Source: Shewanella sp. UCD-KL21 (GTDB lineage Bacteria > Pseudomonadota > Gammaproteobacteria > Enterobacterales > Shewanellaceae). Taken from it: a stretch of 64,000 nt of DNA. Position numbers and translations under genes: made by a program. The notes under the pieces were generated by a model, which had not been told where the DNA came from, ran no database searches, and worked only from the letters and a program-made list of their open reading frames with translations. Of the stretch, positions 8,001 to 15,924 are shown one piece after another. Every line of letters starts with the position of its first letter. Position 1 is the stretch's first letter. The stretch spans positions 1 through 64,000 of the forward strand of contig NZ_MPHK01000015.1 of the NCBI RefSeq assembly GCF_001957135.1, in the 5' to 3' direction.

Positions 8001-8094
8001 CACATTGATCGCAAATAATAAAGACTATCATCCCCTTAATACGTCCGAACAAATGAATACTTTCGCGCGTTTTAAAGGAGTTATTAAGAATTAA
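5026..8094 (+). CDS. Nuclease-SF2 helicase-S24-like fusion protein
   Basis: About 1022 residues from the ATG at 5026, which has AAAGG upstream; the frame is open to 4960. Going along the protein: a region of unknown fold; a DUF559/Vsr-like PD-(D/E)XK nuclease signature RFIDYIL...IAIELNGETYH (about residues 158-182); an SF2 helicase with Walker A LPTGSGKTE, DEAH, LTAT and QQLGRGTR (about 280-580); an HTH-like segment ARELFISTGTVKAWMK; and a C-terminal S24/LexA-like domain with the serine motif GNSMNGG, LDGDLLL and a Lys in LLRKVIK (about 900-1010). Such proteins could sense or process foreign DNA, with the S24 part possibly autocleaving; that role is inferred. Next to a tRNA att scar, it is probably acquired. 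Confidence 0.75.
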   Translation: MGLDGVAVDQVLTSFGYKLENVVDVGRLYTFIGNNDSNLWNQPSAILVDNSLYSLQASDFHYVDYTSYQNQLMHHYQGLLRFCALEIQQLIDDINHFLSSEIESIELKKFGSNREEQHIDPTPPEFKFAEIFESVFGPASIHALQAEAPYIDRQGHKRFIDYILHRKTSPIAIELNGETYHHPLSRIVSQKQYRSQLFKQNSLVNDGYLVYRWSDRGMSDSFKFEDQMKDYFGQPEHFLKSPLYRAERSVDFSLYAHQQDAVNTLIEKRKVGQNRFLVVLPTGSGKTEVFIEDVRQQLQQSNAKQVLAVVPTVALKMQLIKRLEAQIPEIRVGELLNNSQLDITVQTSAYVLRHYRKLARNHFDYILIDEAHRAAADGLRQVLNYFSPKSLLGLTATDERLDKRSLNDIFGHYEVEMTLEQAIQKKLVPQIRAFRLESNIDFSKVRFNGKEFVKTDLQKTVIIPSRDQLIADVLLKYFFNQQAQSISTQQGIVFCVDIKHSQRMAKLLNQSGIKAASVSGKERTGLDLYHRGEVQMLCACDLINEGWDSPQTSILVMARPTMSKVLYTQQLGRGTRNYPGKEALYVIDVVDSYGAAITPWSLHGLFNLSHYQSFGDLVKDVQGTSQNELIILDGLWESERRIEPINIFNFEKEFRDLLNEEQLARELFISTGTVKAWMKKGDLVADKTIPFGSKNLNYFSFEQLEKIIITKNIPLRTQDTRKADFIEFIEKRDYTFSYKIVLLIVMANHCNKQGELDLDVVAGLYAGFYESLLSKYGKAEKGGNPLNISENLLDSAYIKRNILINPFEKFERKRFFYQCQELNLIAFDTVLWDKLKQSDLNAITTQMREDLSHYYNKLDMTITEEDIATLNLPNLEAEFDNQNLVSLPFFEDLKIACGHFKTSTADKISSIQIPTEYGTNNPDKHFIAKASGNSMNGGKSPILDGDLLLFEWITPVSAGSISNQILAIELLDDIGEPQYLLRKVIKQSQGKYTLIANNKDYHPLNTSEQMNTFARFKGVIKN

Positions 8095-8410
8095 ACTTGC
8101 CTGTTTTGTTATATTTAACAAGATAAAAAACAGAGTGGTTTTATATCTATGAGGCTTTAATTTGAGGGCATTTTAAGGCTACAATTTTCTTTATTTCTTC
8201 TCCTCCCTCACTAACGCTGAATTGCACCTATACTCATTTGATGGATTATTTGCTCGCAAATGATGTGTGATCAGCTAACAGCAAACATGCCCATCTCAAC
8301 ACCGGCCTTTGTGTATGACTTTTGCGCATGTGTGGCATGCAAAGTGTGCAGTGTATTCATGGTGGTTTTTACACTATGATTATTTTATCTAAAATGTAAG
8401 GAGCGCCACC
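8095..8410. other. Intergenic region before acuI
   Basis: About 315 bp without a gene. It separates the accessory helicase unit from core genes. No second tRNA-type repeat is seen here, so a right-hand border of the methyltransferase-helicase insertion could not be identified. Confidence 0.5.
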
Positions 8411-9394
8411 ATGTTTAACGCACTTGTATTAACCCAAAATGATAAGCAGACCCAAGCTGAGGTTCGCCAATTATCTGTTGCTGATCTTCCTGAAGGTGAA
8501 GTGTTAGTTGATGTAAGCTATTCATCGCTAAATTACAAAGATGGCTTAGCTGTTACTGGGTTAGGCAAAATTATTCGTCAGTTTCCTATGGTGCCTGGGA
8601 TTGATTTTGCGGGTGTGGTGAGTGAGTCTGCAGATCCGCGTTATAAAGCTGGTGACCAAGTCATCCTAACGGGTTGGGGCGTTGGTGAAAACCATTGGGG
8701 CGGTATGGCCCAAAAGGCTCGTGTTAAAGCTGATTGGTTAGTGCCTACGCCACAAAATGCTGATGCTGCTAAAGCTATGATGATTGGTACTGCAGGGTTA
8801 ACAGCGATGTTGTGTGTGCAAGCATTACAGCAGGCAGGTGTTACACCTGAACAAGGTGAAGTGCTAGTAACGGGTGCCAGTGGCGGCGTGGGCTCAGTTG
8901 CTGTGACGTTATTGTCAGCGCTTGGCTATCGCGTTGTGGCAAGTTCTGGCCGTGTTGAGTCTAATGGTGAGCTGCTTAAACAGCTTGGTGCCAGTGAAGT
9001 GATTGACCGAAGCGAGTTTGAACAAGCGGGTCGCCCTTTAGATAAACAGCGCTGGGCTGGGGTGGTTGATACCGTCGGTAATCAAGTGTTGGCTACCGCA
9101 TTAACCCAAATCAATTATGGTGGTAGTGCCGCTATATGTGGTTTAGCCGGTGGCTTTGCCTTACCAACCACTGTGATGCCGTTTATTTTGCGCGGCGTTA
9201 ATTTATTAGGTGTAGACTCTGTTGCTTGTCCGTTCGAAAAACGCGTCAAGGCATGGGAGCAAGTCATTGCCTTATTGCCAGACAGCTTTTATCAGCAAGC
9301 CTGTCAAACTGTTGCTCTTGAGCAAGTTCCAGAATTTGCACAGCAGATTGTTAAAGGTAAAGTCACTGGTCGGGTATTGGTTAATTGCCAATAA
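8411..9394 (+). CDS. acuI: Acrylyl-CoA reductase (NADPH), AcuI/YhdH family
   Basis: 327 residues, a zinc-free medium-chain dehydrogenase/reductase. The N-terminal GroES-like domain shows SSLNYKDGLAVTG and PMVPGIDFAG; the NADPH-binding Rossmann motif is VTGASGGVGSVAV (about residue 155). Family members reduce toxic acryloyl-CoA to propionyl-CoA, for example during DMSP or 3-hydroxypropionate metabolism. Ribosome site AAGGAG at 8398-8403. It stands alone with its own terminator and is convergent with the LysR gene that follows. No dddL or acuR neighbour is present, so a general detoxifying role is more likely than a dedicated DMSP operon. Confidence 0.9.
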   Translation: MFNALVLTQNDKQTQAEVRQLSVADLPEGEVLVDVSYSSLNYKDGLAVTGLGKIIRQFPMVPGIDFAGVVSESADPRYKAGDQVILTGWGVGENHWGGMAQKARVKADWLVPTPQNADAAKAMMIGTAGLTAMLCVQALQQAGVTPEQGEVLVTGASGGVGSVAVTLLSALGYRVVASSGRVESNGELLKQLGASEVIDRSEFEQAGRPLDKQRWAGVVDTVGNQVLATALTQINYGGSAAICGLAGGFALPTTVMPFILRGVNLLGVDSVACPFEKRVKAWEQVIALLPDSFYQQACQTVALEQVPEFAQQIVKGKVTGRVLVNCQ

Positions 9395-9460
9395 TTGATT
9401 AACTTAAAGCTATTCATGTAAAGAGTATTTTTTAGCTCAAGCTTTTATTTAAAAGATCGT

Positions 9461-9487
9461 AAAGCGGCTTTAATAGCCGCTTTTTTG
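9461..9487 (+). terminator. Terminator after acuI
   Basis: Stem AAAGCGGCT / AGCCGCTTT with a 5-nt loop and a following T-run; it lies between the convergent acuI and LysR genes. Confidence 0.85.
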
Positions 9488-9502
9488 TATCTTTTTTTGT
9501 GC

Positions 9503-10432
9503 TCATTCTTGCCTGTTACTGCTAAGCAAAGGCTTAATTAAGTCGACTATTTTATCCCTTAGCCAGCGCTGACCTTTATCTAACTCACAGCGTGCATGCC
9601 AAAATAAATTGTAGTTTAGTGGCGCTATTGCAAACGGCAGTGGCTTTACAATCAAACCGTGTTTGGCTGCGGCGATTTCAGCCATGCCTTCTGGTAAGGT
9701 AATAATTAATGGATGCAGCTCAAGCAATGCCAGTGCACTGTCTAAATTTGGCGCCCTTAATAACTCTTTACGTTGCGGGAACTGTGCGATAGATGAGTCG
9801 ACAATGGCTTTAACACCATCACTAATGGCAATGGTAGCGTGGGGAAAGTGTAGGTAATCTTGTAGTGATAGGGCTTTATCTGCCACAGGGTGGTGATTGG
9901 ACACTAAGCAGCTAACGCCCACTAAACCTAACCTTGTTTGTTGTAATTGCTCTGTTTGCCCTATGGCGCGGCAAATTGCCATGTCAGCGCCTTGTAAACT
10001 TAGTTGCGAATGAAGGTATTGATGTTGCACCGGAATAACCTCAATGCCAATATTAGGTGCTAGTTGATAGAGCTTAGGTAACACCAGTGGCAGTAGACCT
10101 TGTGCGGCAAAGTCAGTGGTGGCAATGGTGAATTTCTGCTGACATTCTTTGGCAATAAATTCACTGGGGGTAAGTAGTTGCAATAATTGCCCAGTAGGGC
10201 CTTGCAGCTGTTGATAGCAATCTAGAGCATATTGGGTTGGTACTAATTGTTGGCCGACCCGTGAAAAGAGAGGGTCGTTGAGCATTTCTCGCAAGCGACT
10301 TAAGATTCGACTGGTGGCAGATTGACTCAAGTGCAGCCGTTTTGCCGCTTTTGTAACACTGCACTCTTCGACTAAGATTTGTAATGCGATAAGCAAACTA
10401 AGGTCTTGTCGGTAAATTTCTTCAAGTTTCAT
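9503..10432 (-). CDS. LysR-family regulator, NodD-like subclass
   Basis: 309 residues. The N-terminal winged helix-turn-helix shows CSVTKAAKRLHLSQSATSRILSRLR (about residues 23-48). The remainder is a periplasmic-binding-like effector domain with the KFTIATTDFAAQGLLP start typical of the NodD/SyrM-like subclass. Effector and target are unknown. It is convergent with acuI, so a role in acuI control is not suggested by divergent promoters. The SnoaL-like gene on the same strand lies upstream and is probably separate. Confidence 0.85.
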   Translation of the reverse strand: MKLEEIYRQDLSLLIALQILVEECSVTKAAKRLHLSQSATSRILSRLREMLNDPLFSRVGQQLVPTQYALDCYQQLQGPTGQLLQLLTPSEFIAKECQQKFTIATTDFAAQGLLPLVLPKLYQLAPNIGIEVIPVQHQYLHSQLSLQGADMAICRAIGQTEQLQQTRLGLVGVSCLVSNHHPVADKALSLQDYLHFPHATIAISDGVKAIVDSSIAQFPQRKELLRAPNLDSALALLELHPLIITLPEGMAEIAAAKHGLIVKPLPFAIAPLNYNLFWHARCELDKGQRWLRDKIVDLIKPLLSSNRQE

Positions 10433-10556
10433 AAGGTTATTAGCAATTATTAGTCGATTTAGGTTTGATGATTAAGCTATCACGTTAATGATTTACTGGT
10501 TTTGAAAGACTTCTTTAGATAAGCAAGCAATAGCTTAATTTACGCCTTATGACGGC

Positions 10557-10937
10557 TTAATACATTGTATTACTATGTTTTGATTCAGCAGGTATTTGTT
10601 GAATAGAGTCCCAATGTTCGACAATCTTGCCTTGGTCATCAAATCGAAAGAAATCCATGGTGACATACTGATCGTTACCTGGCCACGCTTGATGGGTATG
10701 CAGCGCCACTAAATCATCTTCTGCTATGGCCCTGACAAACTCAATCGTCTTTCCTTTATATTCAGCCATCTCAATGAAGTAATCGATGAAAGCCTGTTTA
10801 CCATCTGCCACAATCGGATTGTGCTGAATGTATTCTGCGCCAACATATTTTTCAACGGCTTTAACTGGGTCGCCTAAATAGGCGCTGCGGTAAAATGCGA
10901 TAGCATTGTGTTTATTGGCTTGAAGATCTTGAGCCAT
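10557..10937 (-). CDS. SnoaL-like / NTF2-family protein
   Basis: 126 residues with the cone-shaped alpha+beta SnoaL signature: an N-terminal helix, YIQHNP, VRAIAEDDLVALHTH, MDFFRFDDQGKIVEHWD. Proteins of this family are small enzymes or binding proteins; the common bacterial relatives are annotated as nuclear transport factor 2-like and have no assigned substrate. No signal peptide. It is probably monocistronic. The identity is firm at family level only. Confidence 0.8.
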   Translation of the reverse strand: MAQDLQANKHNAIAFYRSAYLGDPVKAVEKYVGAEYIQHNPIVADGKQAFIDYFIEMAEYKGKTIEFVRAIAEDDLVALHTHQAWPGNDQYVTMDFFRFDDQGKIVEHWDSIQQIPAESKHSNTMY

Positions 10938-11058
10938 TGTTCACCCCTGAGTGTGAATGGTTTTAAGTCTCTTTCATGCATGGTATTAAATTGCCATTAC
11001 CAAAGCCTAGTTTGTCGCTGCTGTTATCGCAAGATGGCGTCATAGTATTGAAAAGGGG

Positions 11059-12048
11059 TTACTTGTTAACTCGCCACAATGAATCAATAAAATAGTCTCG
11101 CGGATCTGAAAAGTGTTTAATGACCTCAAAACCGGTATGTTGGCTAATAAAGTCAATATCACTTTTGAGAAACTTAAAGGAGTACTCTAAATGAATCGGT
11201 TCAAAGGCATCGAAATGAAATTGTCTTTTTAGCGCCGTTATATACACATTTTGAGGCTCTGAGGCGATGACGTAGCTTTCCATAGCGCCAAGAAGAGGGC
11301 TGTAAATGCCAAAGTGCTGGAAGTTATCTACCACAAAGTTAGCCCCAAGCTCGTTGTTGATCCGGGTTAATAAATTCAGGTTAAAGTCTTTGGTGAGTCC
11401 ACTGGAGTCGTTATAAGCTCGGGTCAGTACATCGACATCTTTTTTTAGGTCAAAACCCACCAGTACATAGTCGCCAGCGTTCATGCTCATCCATAAGCGA
11501 CGTAAAAAACCTTGGTTTTGAACTCGATCAAAATTGCCTATATTGGAGCCTAAAAACAATACCAGTTGTTTGTTGGTCGATTTTTCTCTCACCAGCCTTA
11601 AGCCTTCAAAATATTCCGCTACTATGCCGTGACATTCAACATTGGGATGATCGCAAATGTTGTCCTCTAGCATCAGCATGGCTTTTTCTGAAATATCGAT
11701 GGGGTAGTAATTAACTTTGCAGTTGTGGTCCACAAATCCGTCAATGATTAATTGGCTTTTGTGGCCGTCGCCTGCGCCAAGTTCGATAATATCAATCTCC
11801 TGTTCAGCTATGAGCTCTGCCAGTTCATGTTTGATGGTGTTTAGGATTTCAAACTCAGTGCGAGTGGGGTAGTAATCTTCATGTTGGGTAATTTGCTGAA
11901 AAATCTTACTGCCAGCATCGTCGTAGAAGTATTTGGCTTGTAAGGTTTTTGGGCTAGCGCTGAGGCCCGTTAATACATCAATCGCAAATTGCTCTTTATT
12001 TATTGCGTCAATATTGTCACTTTTATAATCAATTTTAGAAATCTTCAC
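11059..12048 (-). CDS. egtD: L-histidine N-alpha-methyltransferase EgtD
   Basis: 329 residues from a GTG at 12048 that overlaps the egtB stop in GTGA; a longer frame to 12087 is just the egtB overlap. The SAM motif is DIIELGAGDGHKSQLII and the C-terminal EYSFKF segment fits the EgtD family. It trimethylates histidine to hercynine, the first step of ergothioneine synthesis, a low-molecular thiol antioxidant. It is downstream of egtB in the same operon. EgtD looks intact although egtB carries a stop, so hercynine may accumulate if egtB is dead. Confidence 0.92.
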   Translation of the reverse strand: MKISKIDYKSDNIDAINKEQFAIDVLTGLSASPKTLQAKYFYDDAGSKIFQQITQHEDYYPTRTEFEILNTIKHELAELIAEQEIDIIELGAGDGHKSQLIIDGFVDHNCKVNYYPIDISEKAMLMLEDNICDHPNVECHGIVAEYFEGLRLVREKSTNKQLVLFLGSNIGNFDRVQNQGFLRRLWMSMNAGDYVLVGFDLKKDVDVLTRAYNDSSGLTKDFNLNLLTRINNELGANFVVDNFQHFGIYSPLLGAMESYVIASEPQNVYITALKRQFHFDAFEPIHLEYSFKFLKSDIDFISQHTGFEVIKHFSDPRDYFIDSLWRVNK

Positions 12049-13307
12049 ACGATATCCTTTGCTAATCTGATCCCTGAAAACATCCATTGCTGGTGCGGTT
12101 GATAAAAATTTCTATAACTATGGCGATAGTGATGTAGCGGTGTGGCAATACAGCCGCCGCGAAGCACAAACTGATTACACATAAACTTGCCGTTGTATTC
12201 TTCTAGCTTGCCCTCGAAGGGCTTATAGCCGGGGTAGGCAGAATACTGGCTTTGGGTCCAGCACCAGACTTGGCCTGAAATATCGGCTGGGTTGATGGGG
12301 TGTAACTGAGGTTGATGATAACTTGCTGGTGGCAGGCCTTGGACTGAGGTTGAGGCTTGATGGTCGCTACTGCGTAAATAATGCTCTAACTCTTGATCTG
12401 TGGGTAAGCGGCATTGGCGCCAATTGGCAAAGGCGTTGGCCTCAAAGTAACTTACATGAACCACAGGTGCATTTAAGTCTAAAGGCGTTAGACCATGAAG
12501 GGTGTATTCAAACCATTTTCCATCGAGATTTCGCCAATACAAAGGCGATGTAATACCGCTCTCGTTAAGCCAATCCCAGCCCATACTTAACCAGTATTGT
12601 GGCGTTTGATAGCCTGCTGACTCAATAAAGGCTAAATACTCGCCATTAGTGATAAGAGTGTCAGAGATTGAGAAGTCCGTCAGGTAAGCTTTATGATGTG
12701 GTGATTCATTATCAAATGCGTAGCCTTCGCCACAATGACCAATGTCCACAAGTTGCTGAGTATAAGCATGCCATGAACCACTGACCGCTTGTGCGCTTAA
12801 TAACGGTATTTTGCTGTAGCAAGGGCTGCTGGGATTGCAATGCAGAATAAACTTAATGTCCATATACAGAAGCTCTTGATGCTGCTGCTCATGATGAATA
12901 CCAATTTCAATAATGGTAGCGATTTCTTCTGATATCCCGCCATTGAGTAAGCTTACAATTAACTCATCAATTTGCTGACGGTATTGGGTTATTTACGCAA
13001 CCGTAGGCCTAGACAAGTTACCGCGATCTTTTTGGGTCCAATGCGGGCCTGCTGATTTATAGTAAGAGTTAAAAATTAAGCTGAAATGCTCATCAAAGCG
13101 CTGATAACCTGCGACAAACTGGCGTAATATCAGCTCTTCAAAAAACCAAGTATGCCCCAAATGCCATTTAGGTGGACTGACGTCAGCGCAGGGCTGAATA
13201 CACAGATCTTCTATTTCTAATGGGGCGCATATTTCAGTTGTGGCGGCTCTGGTGGCAATATAGCGTTTAATTAACTGATCACACTCTACGCTAGTCTTGA
13301 TATCCAT
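12045..13307 (-). pseudogene. egtB: egtB, hercynine oxygenase, with one in-frame stop
   Basis: A continuous 421-codon frame except for a TAA at 12995-12993 (codon 105). Before it lies the DinB-like helical domain (PKWHLGHTWFFEE). After it, in the same frame, come the iron-binding HHEQQHQELL motif and the C-terminal formylglycine-type FGE domain with SGIRLAKD. EgtB joins hercynine to cysteine or gamma-glutamylcysteine with oxygen. The reading GTT GCG TAA ATA suggests a single GAA-to-TAA change. No frameshift is seen. Truncation removes the iron site and the sulfoxide synthase domain, so the product should be inactive unless the stop is read through or is a sequence error. The internal ATG at 12863 would still lack the metal ligands. 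Confidence 0.88.
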
Positions 13308-13745
13308 CTATAAATCCCTTTCAGCAATGAGATGCTTAGAAACACTATGACTATAATTTCTTTCAAGCTGATGACAGGCAACAGCAATAGGCATCAATAA
13401 TTCACCCTTAGGCTTTCATGTGTCTTTGATGACTTATCAATTGAGCAGGTTGTTTTTAATTTTTGCGAATGAGTGAAAATAACCACTAGTGTTAAGCCTA
13501 GTCAAAATAAACGCAGCTGAAAGGTTTTTTATCATAAAATCATCTAGGTAGCATTTTACTGAGTAGTTAAGTTAAATCTGAAAATATTGGCAATGGCTGT
13601 TAATGCGTGCTGATTAAAACTCAGGCTGAAGTTTGGCTACTGACACGATAAAGCTTTATTCCTTAACTAAAATAGTCTTAGCAATGACTACTTTGCGATT
13701 CTATTCAGTGTAAAATAACTCATCATATTTTTTTAAGGTTGTACC
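13308..13745. other. Divergent intergenic region, egtBD / DUF3087
   Basis: About 440 bp with no gene. It should hold the promoters of the egtBD operon and of the DUF3087 gene. No clear operator palindrome stood out. Confidence 0.5.
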
Positions 13746-14270
13746 ATGGAGTTAATGAAGGTTGATAAGGCGCAATATCGTCAACGTATGAATGTAGTTT
13801 TGGCCTCGTTAGTGGCAAGTTTAACTCTATTATCACTTGGTTTTGGTGCTGTACTAATTGAACTATTTGGCAATAAGTCACTGGTGAGTGGTGAATCCAC
13901 AGGGCACTTTCACCTAAACTTGTTAGGAGTGATCCTTGCGGTACTAAGCTGCAGCCTAGTAATGAATTATTATAAAAAACATGAATACCTAAAAGAGATT
14001 TACTGGGTTTGGAAGTTAAAACAACTGCATAATCGAATTTATCGCAAACTGGCTAAAATCAAACTGGCCGCTAGCGACAATAACCCAGATGCGTTAACGG
14101 TTTTATTGTTTTATTTGACGACTCAAAAGCAAGTGTTTGAGTTAGATAATAACACCCTGACACTGGCCACTGTTCAAGCTGATATTGACGCTGTTGCGTT
14201 AACACTTGAAGGGTTAAATTTAGATATAACAGCGGCTGATTTTTCTGAAACCTTGCTCGATAAGTTTTAA
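13746..14270 (+). CDS. DUF3087 family membrane protein
   Basis: 174 residues. Two hydrophobic segments (about residues 17-42 and 56-76) near the N-terminus are followed by a soluble, helical C-terminal domain with KEIYWVWKLKQLHNRIYRKL. This matches the DUF3087 family of gammaproteobacteria, whose function is unknown. It is a single gene with an AAGG ribosome site before ATG and a strong terminator after. Location is the inner membrane by inference. Confidence 0.72.
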   Translation: MELMKVDKAQYRQRMNVVLASLVASLTLLSLGFGAVLIELFGNKSLVSGESTGHFHLNLLGVILAVLSCSLVMNYYKKHEYLKEIYWVWKLKQLHNRIYRKLAKIKLAASDNNPDALTVLLFYLTTQKQVFELDNNTLTLATVQADIDAVALTLEGLNLDITAADFSETLLDKF

Positions 14271-14281
14271 ACGCCGCTAAA

Positions 14282-14324
14282 AAAAGCCCCAACAGTCCTG
14301 TTAGTTAGGACTGTTGGGGCTTTT
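14282..14324. terminator. Strong bidirectional terminator
   Basis: 18-bp perfect stem AAAAGCCCCAACAGTCCT with its complement and a 7-nt loop, between the convergent DUF3087 and ohr genes. Confidence 0.92.
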
Positions 14325-14354
14325 CGTTATCTGGCTTTAGCTATAGGTTTTCGA

Positions 14355-14777
14355 TTAAATCAATGTGAGTTCGACGCGAATGTTACCGCGGGTGGCATTG
14401 GAATAAGGGCATACTTGATGGGCTTTTTCGATTAATGCTTGCGCAGCTTCTTTATCCATTTCTGGTAAATCAATGCGAAGTGCCACATCAATGGCAAACC
14501 CAACGCCTTGTGTATTAGCGCCAATGCCCACGGTCGCCCCTACTGACACATCTGCACTGAGGATTTTTTTATCTTGGGCTGCAACAAATTTCATCGCGCC
14601 AATAAAACAGGCTGAATAGCCGGCTGCAAAAAGTTGCTCTGGGTTGGTGCCTTCTCCGCCTGCGCCACCTAATTCTTTTGGTGTACTTAACTCAACAGAA
14701 AGTTTGTTGTCTGAAGATACTGAGCGTCCATCACGACCGCCGGTAGTTTTTGCTGATGCTGAATATATGATGTCCAT
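14355..14777 (-). CDS. ohr: Organic hydroperoxide resistance protein Ohr
   Basis: 140 residues of the OsmC/Ohr fold. The two redox cysteines lie in GYSACFIGAM and HQVCPYSNATRG; the EGTNPEQLFAAGY segment before the first cysteine is diagnostic of Ohr. It reduces organic and fatty-acid hydroperoxides with lipoyl-dependent thiols in the cytoplasm. No ohrR gene is next to it, which is unusual, but AT-rich palindromes upstream could be the operator of an OhrR-type repressor encoded elsewhere. Confidence 0.93.
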   Translation of the reverse strand: MDIIYSASAKTTGGRDGRSVSSDNKLSVELSTPKELGGAGGEGTNPEQLFAAGYSACFIGAMKFVAAQDKKILSADVSVGATVGIGANTQGVGFAIDVALRIDLPEMDKEAAQALIEKAHQVCPYSNATRGNIRVELTLI

Positions 14778-14822
14778 TATTACTCCAAATTACATAATTA
14801 AAATTATTATCTTGTTATGCAT

Positions 14823-14836
14823 ACTTAAATTTAAGT
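14823..14836. promoter_or_regulatory. Palindrome upstream of ohr, candidate OhrR-type operator
   Basis: The perfect 14-bp palindrome ACTTAAATTTAAGT lies 45 bp upstream of the ohr start. A second palindrome, ATTGCGCGCAAT, is at 14878-14889. MarR/OhrR repressors bind AT-rich palindromes of this size. This is a suggestion only. Confidence 0.35.
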
Positions 14837-15197
14837 TGCGCACAATTTAACTGGGAGTAACAACAAACCCAATTTGGATTGCGCGCAATCTAATTGTGGC
14901 TTATTTATTTCCCCAAGATTATTTTGAGAATGATATGGCGCTAAATAGCTGGCGCTAGATTTGCTCAGAGTGAGTGGATGACTTAAGTATTGTTGAGATA
15001 ATTGATTCGAAAGTCGTTGAATCACCAGCCGGTTTCAAGTAGGTGGCTAACTCTTTCTAGGTATAGGCTAAATTTTGAAAGTCTATAATTTTATTGATTT
15101 TTATTAAAACTGAACATAGCTACATATTTGAACAATTGTTGCTTGCGTGTTAATGTTTTTAGGCTATCTTAAATATAGACATCAGGGAGGATTGACA

Positions 15198-15797
15198 ATG
15201 ACTTCAACATTAACCAAAGAAGAGTTAGCCTGTTTTAGTGAACTTTTTGCCAAGCAGCCTCCTGTTGTTAGTAAAAGTGATGCTGACTCCGTTGCCGTGA
15301 CCACTGAAATGCCTGAAGCCTTAGCCAGTTTGTTAGGGAAAACTCAGATGACGTTATTGGCTGAAATTGGTCACTACCGTTTATGGTTTCCTTTCTCTTT
15401 AAAAATGGATGAACTGGGCCAATTTGTGTCTCAACTGGGGATCCCAGAAGTCGTAGATACCCGAGGTGCAGATAGAAGCTGGCGCATGAAAGAGTTAGAT
15501 AATGTCAGAATTATTGATTTTGATACTAATTTAGCCATTGATGTGTTGTCGCTTTCAAGCACTGGTGTCACTTTAGATGCCCCGCAGATTATCGAGTCAA
15601 GCAAACCTAGACGTGGCACCTTGGTGCTTACCCATGAAATTAGTTTTGATATTGAATATAAAAAAGTGCGCTCAGACAATGGCGTTATTGCAGCAACAAT
15701 TATTGTCGGAGAGGACTCAAGAGAAACTCTCAGACAATTTTTATTTTCGATGCATAAAGCTCAGCATTCTTCTCTTTATGAGCATGGTGAGATGTAA
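15198..15797 (+). CDS. PilZ-like hypothetical protein, possibly truncated by a stop
   Basis: 199 residues from the ATG at 15198, which has GGGAGG upstream; the longer frame from 15147 is unlikely. The C-terminal half resembles a PilZ-type barrel (DVLSLSSTGVTLD, then KPRRGTLVLTHEISFDIEYKKV), but the canonical RxxxR c-di-GMP motif is not clear, so ligand binding is uncertain. The stop TAA at 15795 is followed in the same frame by 34 further codons made of VQAD repeats and a second stop at 15900. A CAA-to-TAA change could have cut off a repeat tail. Confidence 0.55.
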   Translation: MTSTLTKEELACFSELFAKQPPVVSKSDADSVAVTTEMPEALASLLGKTQMTLLAEIGHYRLWFPFSLKMDELGQFVSQLGIPEVVDTRGADRSWRMKELDNVRIIDFDTNLAIDVLSLSSTGVTLDAPQIIESSKPRRGTLVLTHEISFDIEYKKVRSDNGVIAATIIVGEDSRETLRQFLFSMHKAQHSSLYEHGEM

Positions 15798-15800
15798 GCT

Positions 15801-15872
15801 GGTGTTCAAGCAGATGTTCAAGCAGATGTTCAAGCAGATGTTCAAGCAGATGTTCAAGCAGATGTTCAAGCC
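15801..15872 (+). repeat. Six tandem copies of a 12-bp unit
   Basis: Unit gatgttcaagca, six copies with differences only in the first and last. In frame with the upstream gene it encodes (VQAD)n; in another frame it gives MFKQ repeats, a shadow. The 12-bp period keeps the frame, so copy number can vary without a frameshift. Confidence 0.92.
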
Positions 15873-15924
15873 ACAGTCGCCTCAACTAAAGACTCTGAAT
15901 AATCTCGCATCTGTATCGCTACTA

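Noticed and set aside
14831..15025. 64-codon reverse frame upstream of ohr as a possible OhrR
   Set aside because: No winged-helix sequence and far too short for a MarR-family protein.
15801..15872. CRISPR array
   Set aside because: Units are head-to-tail with no spacers.
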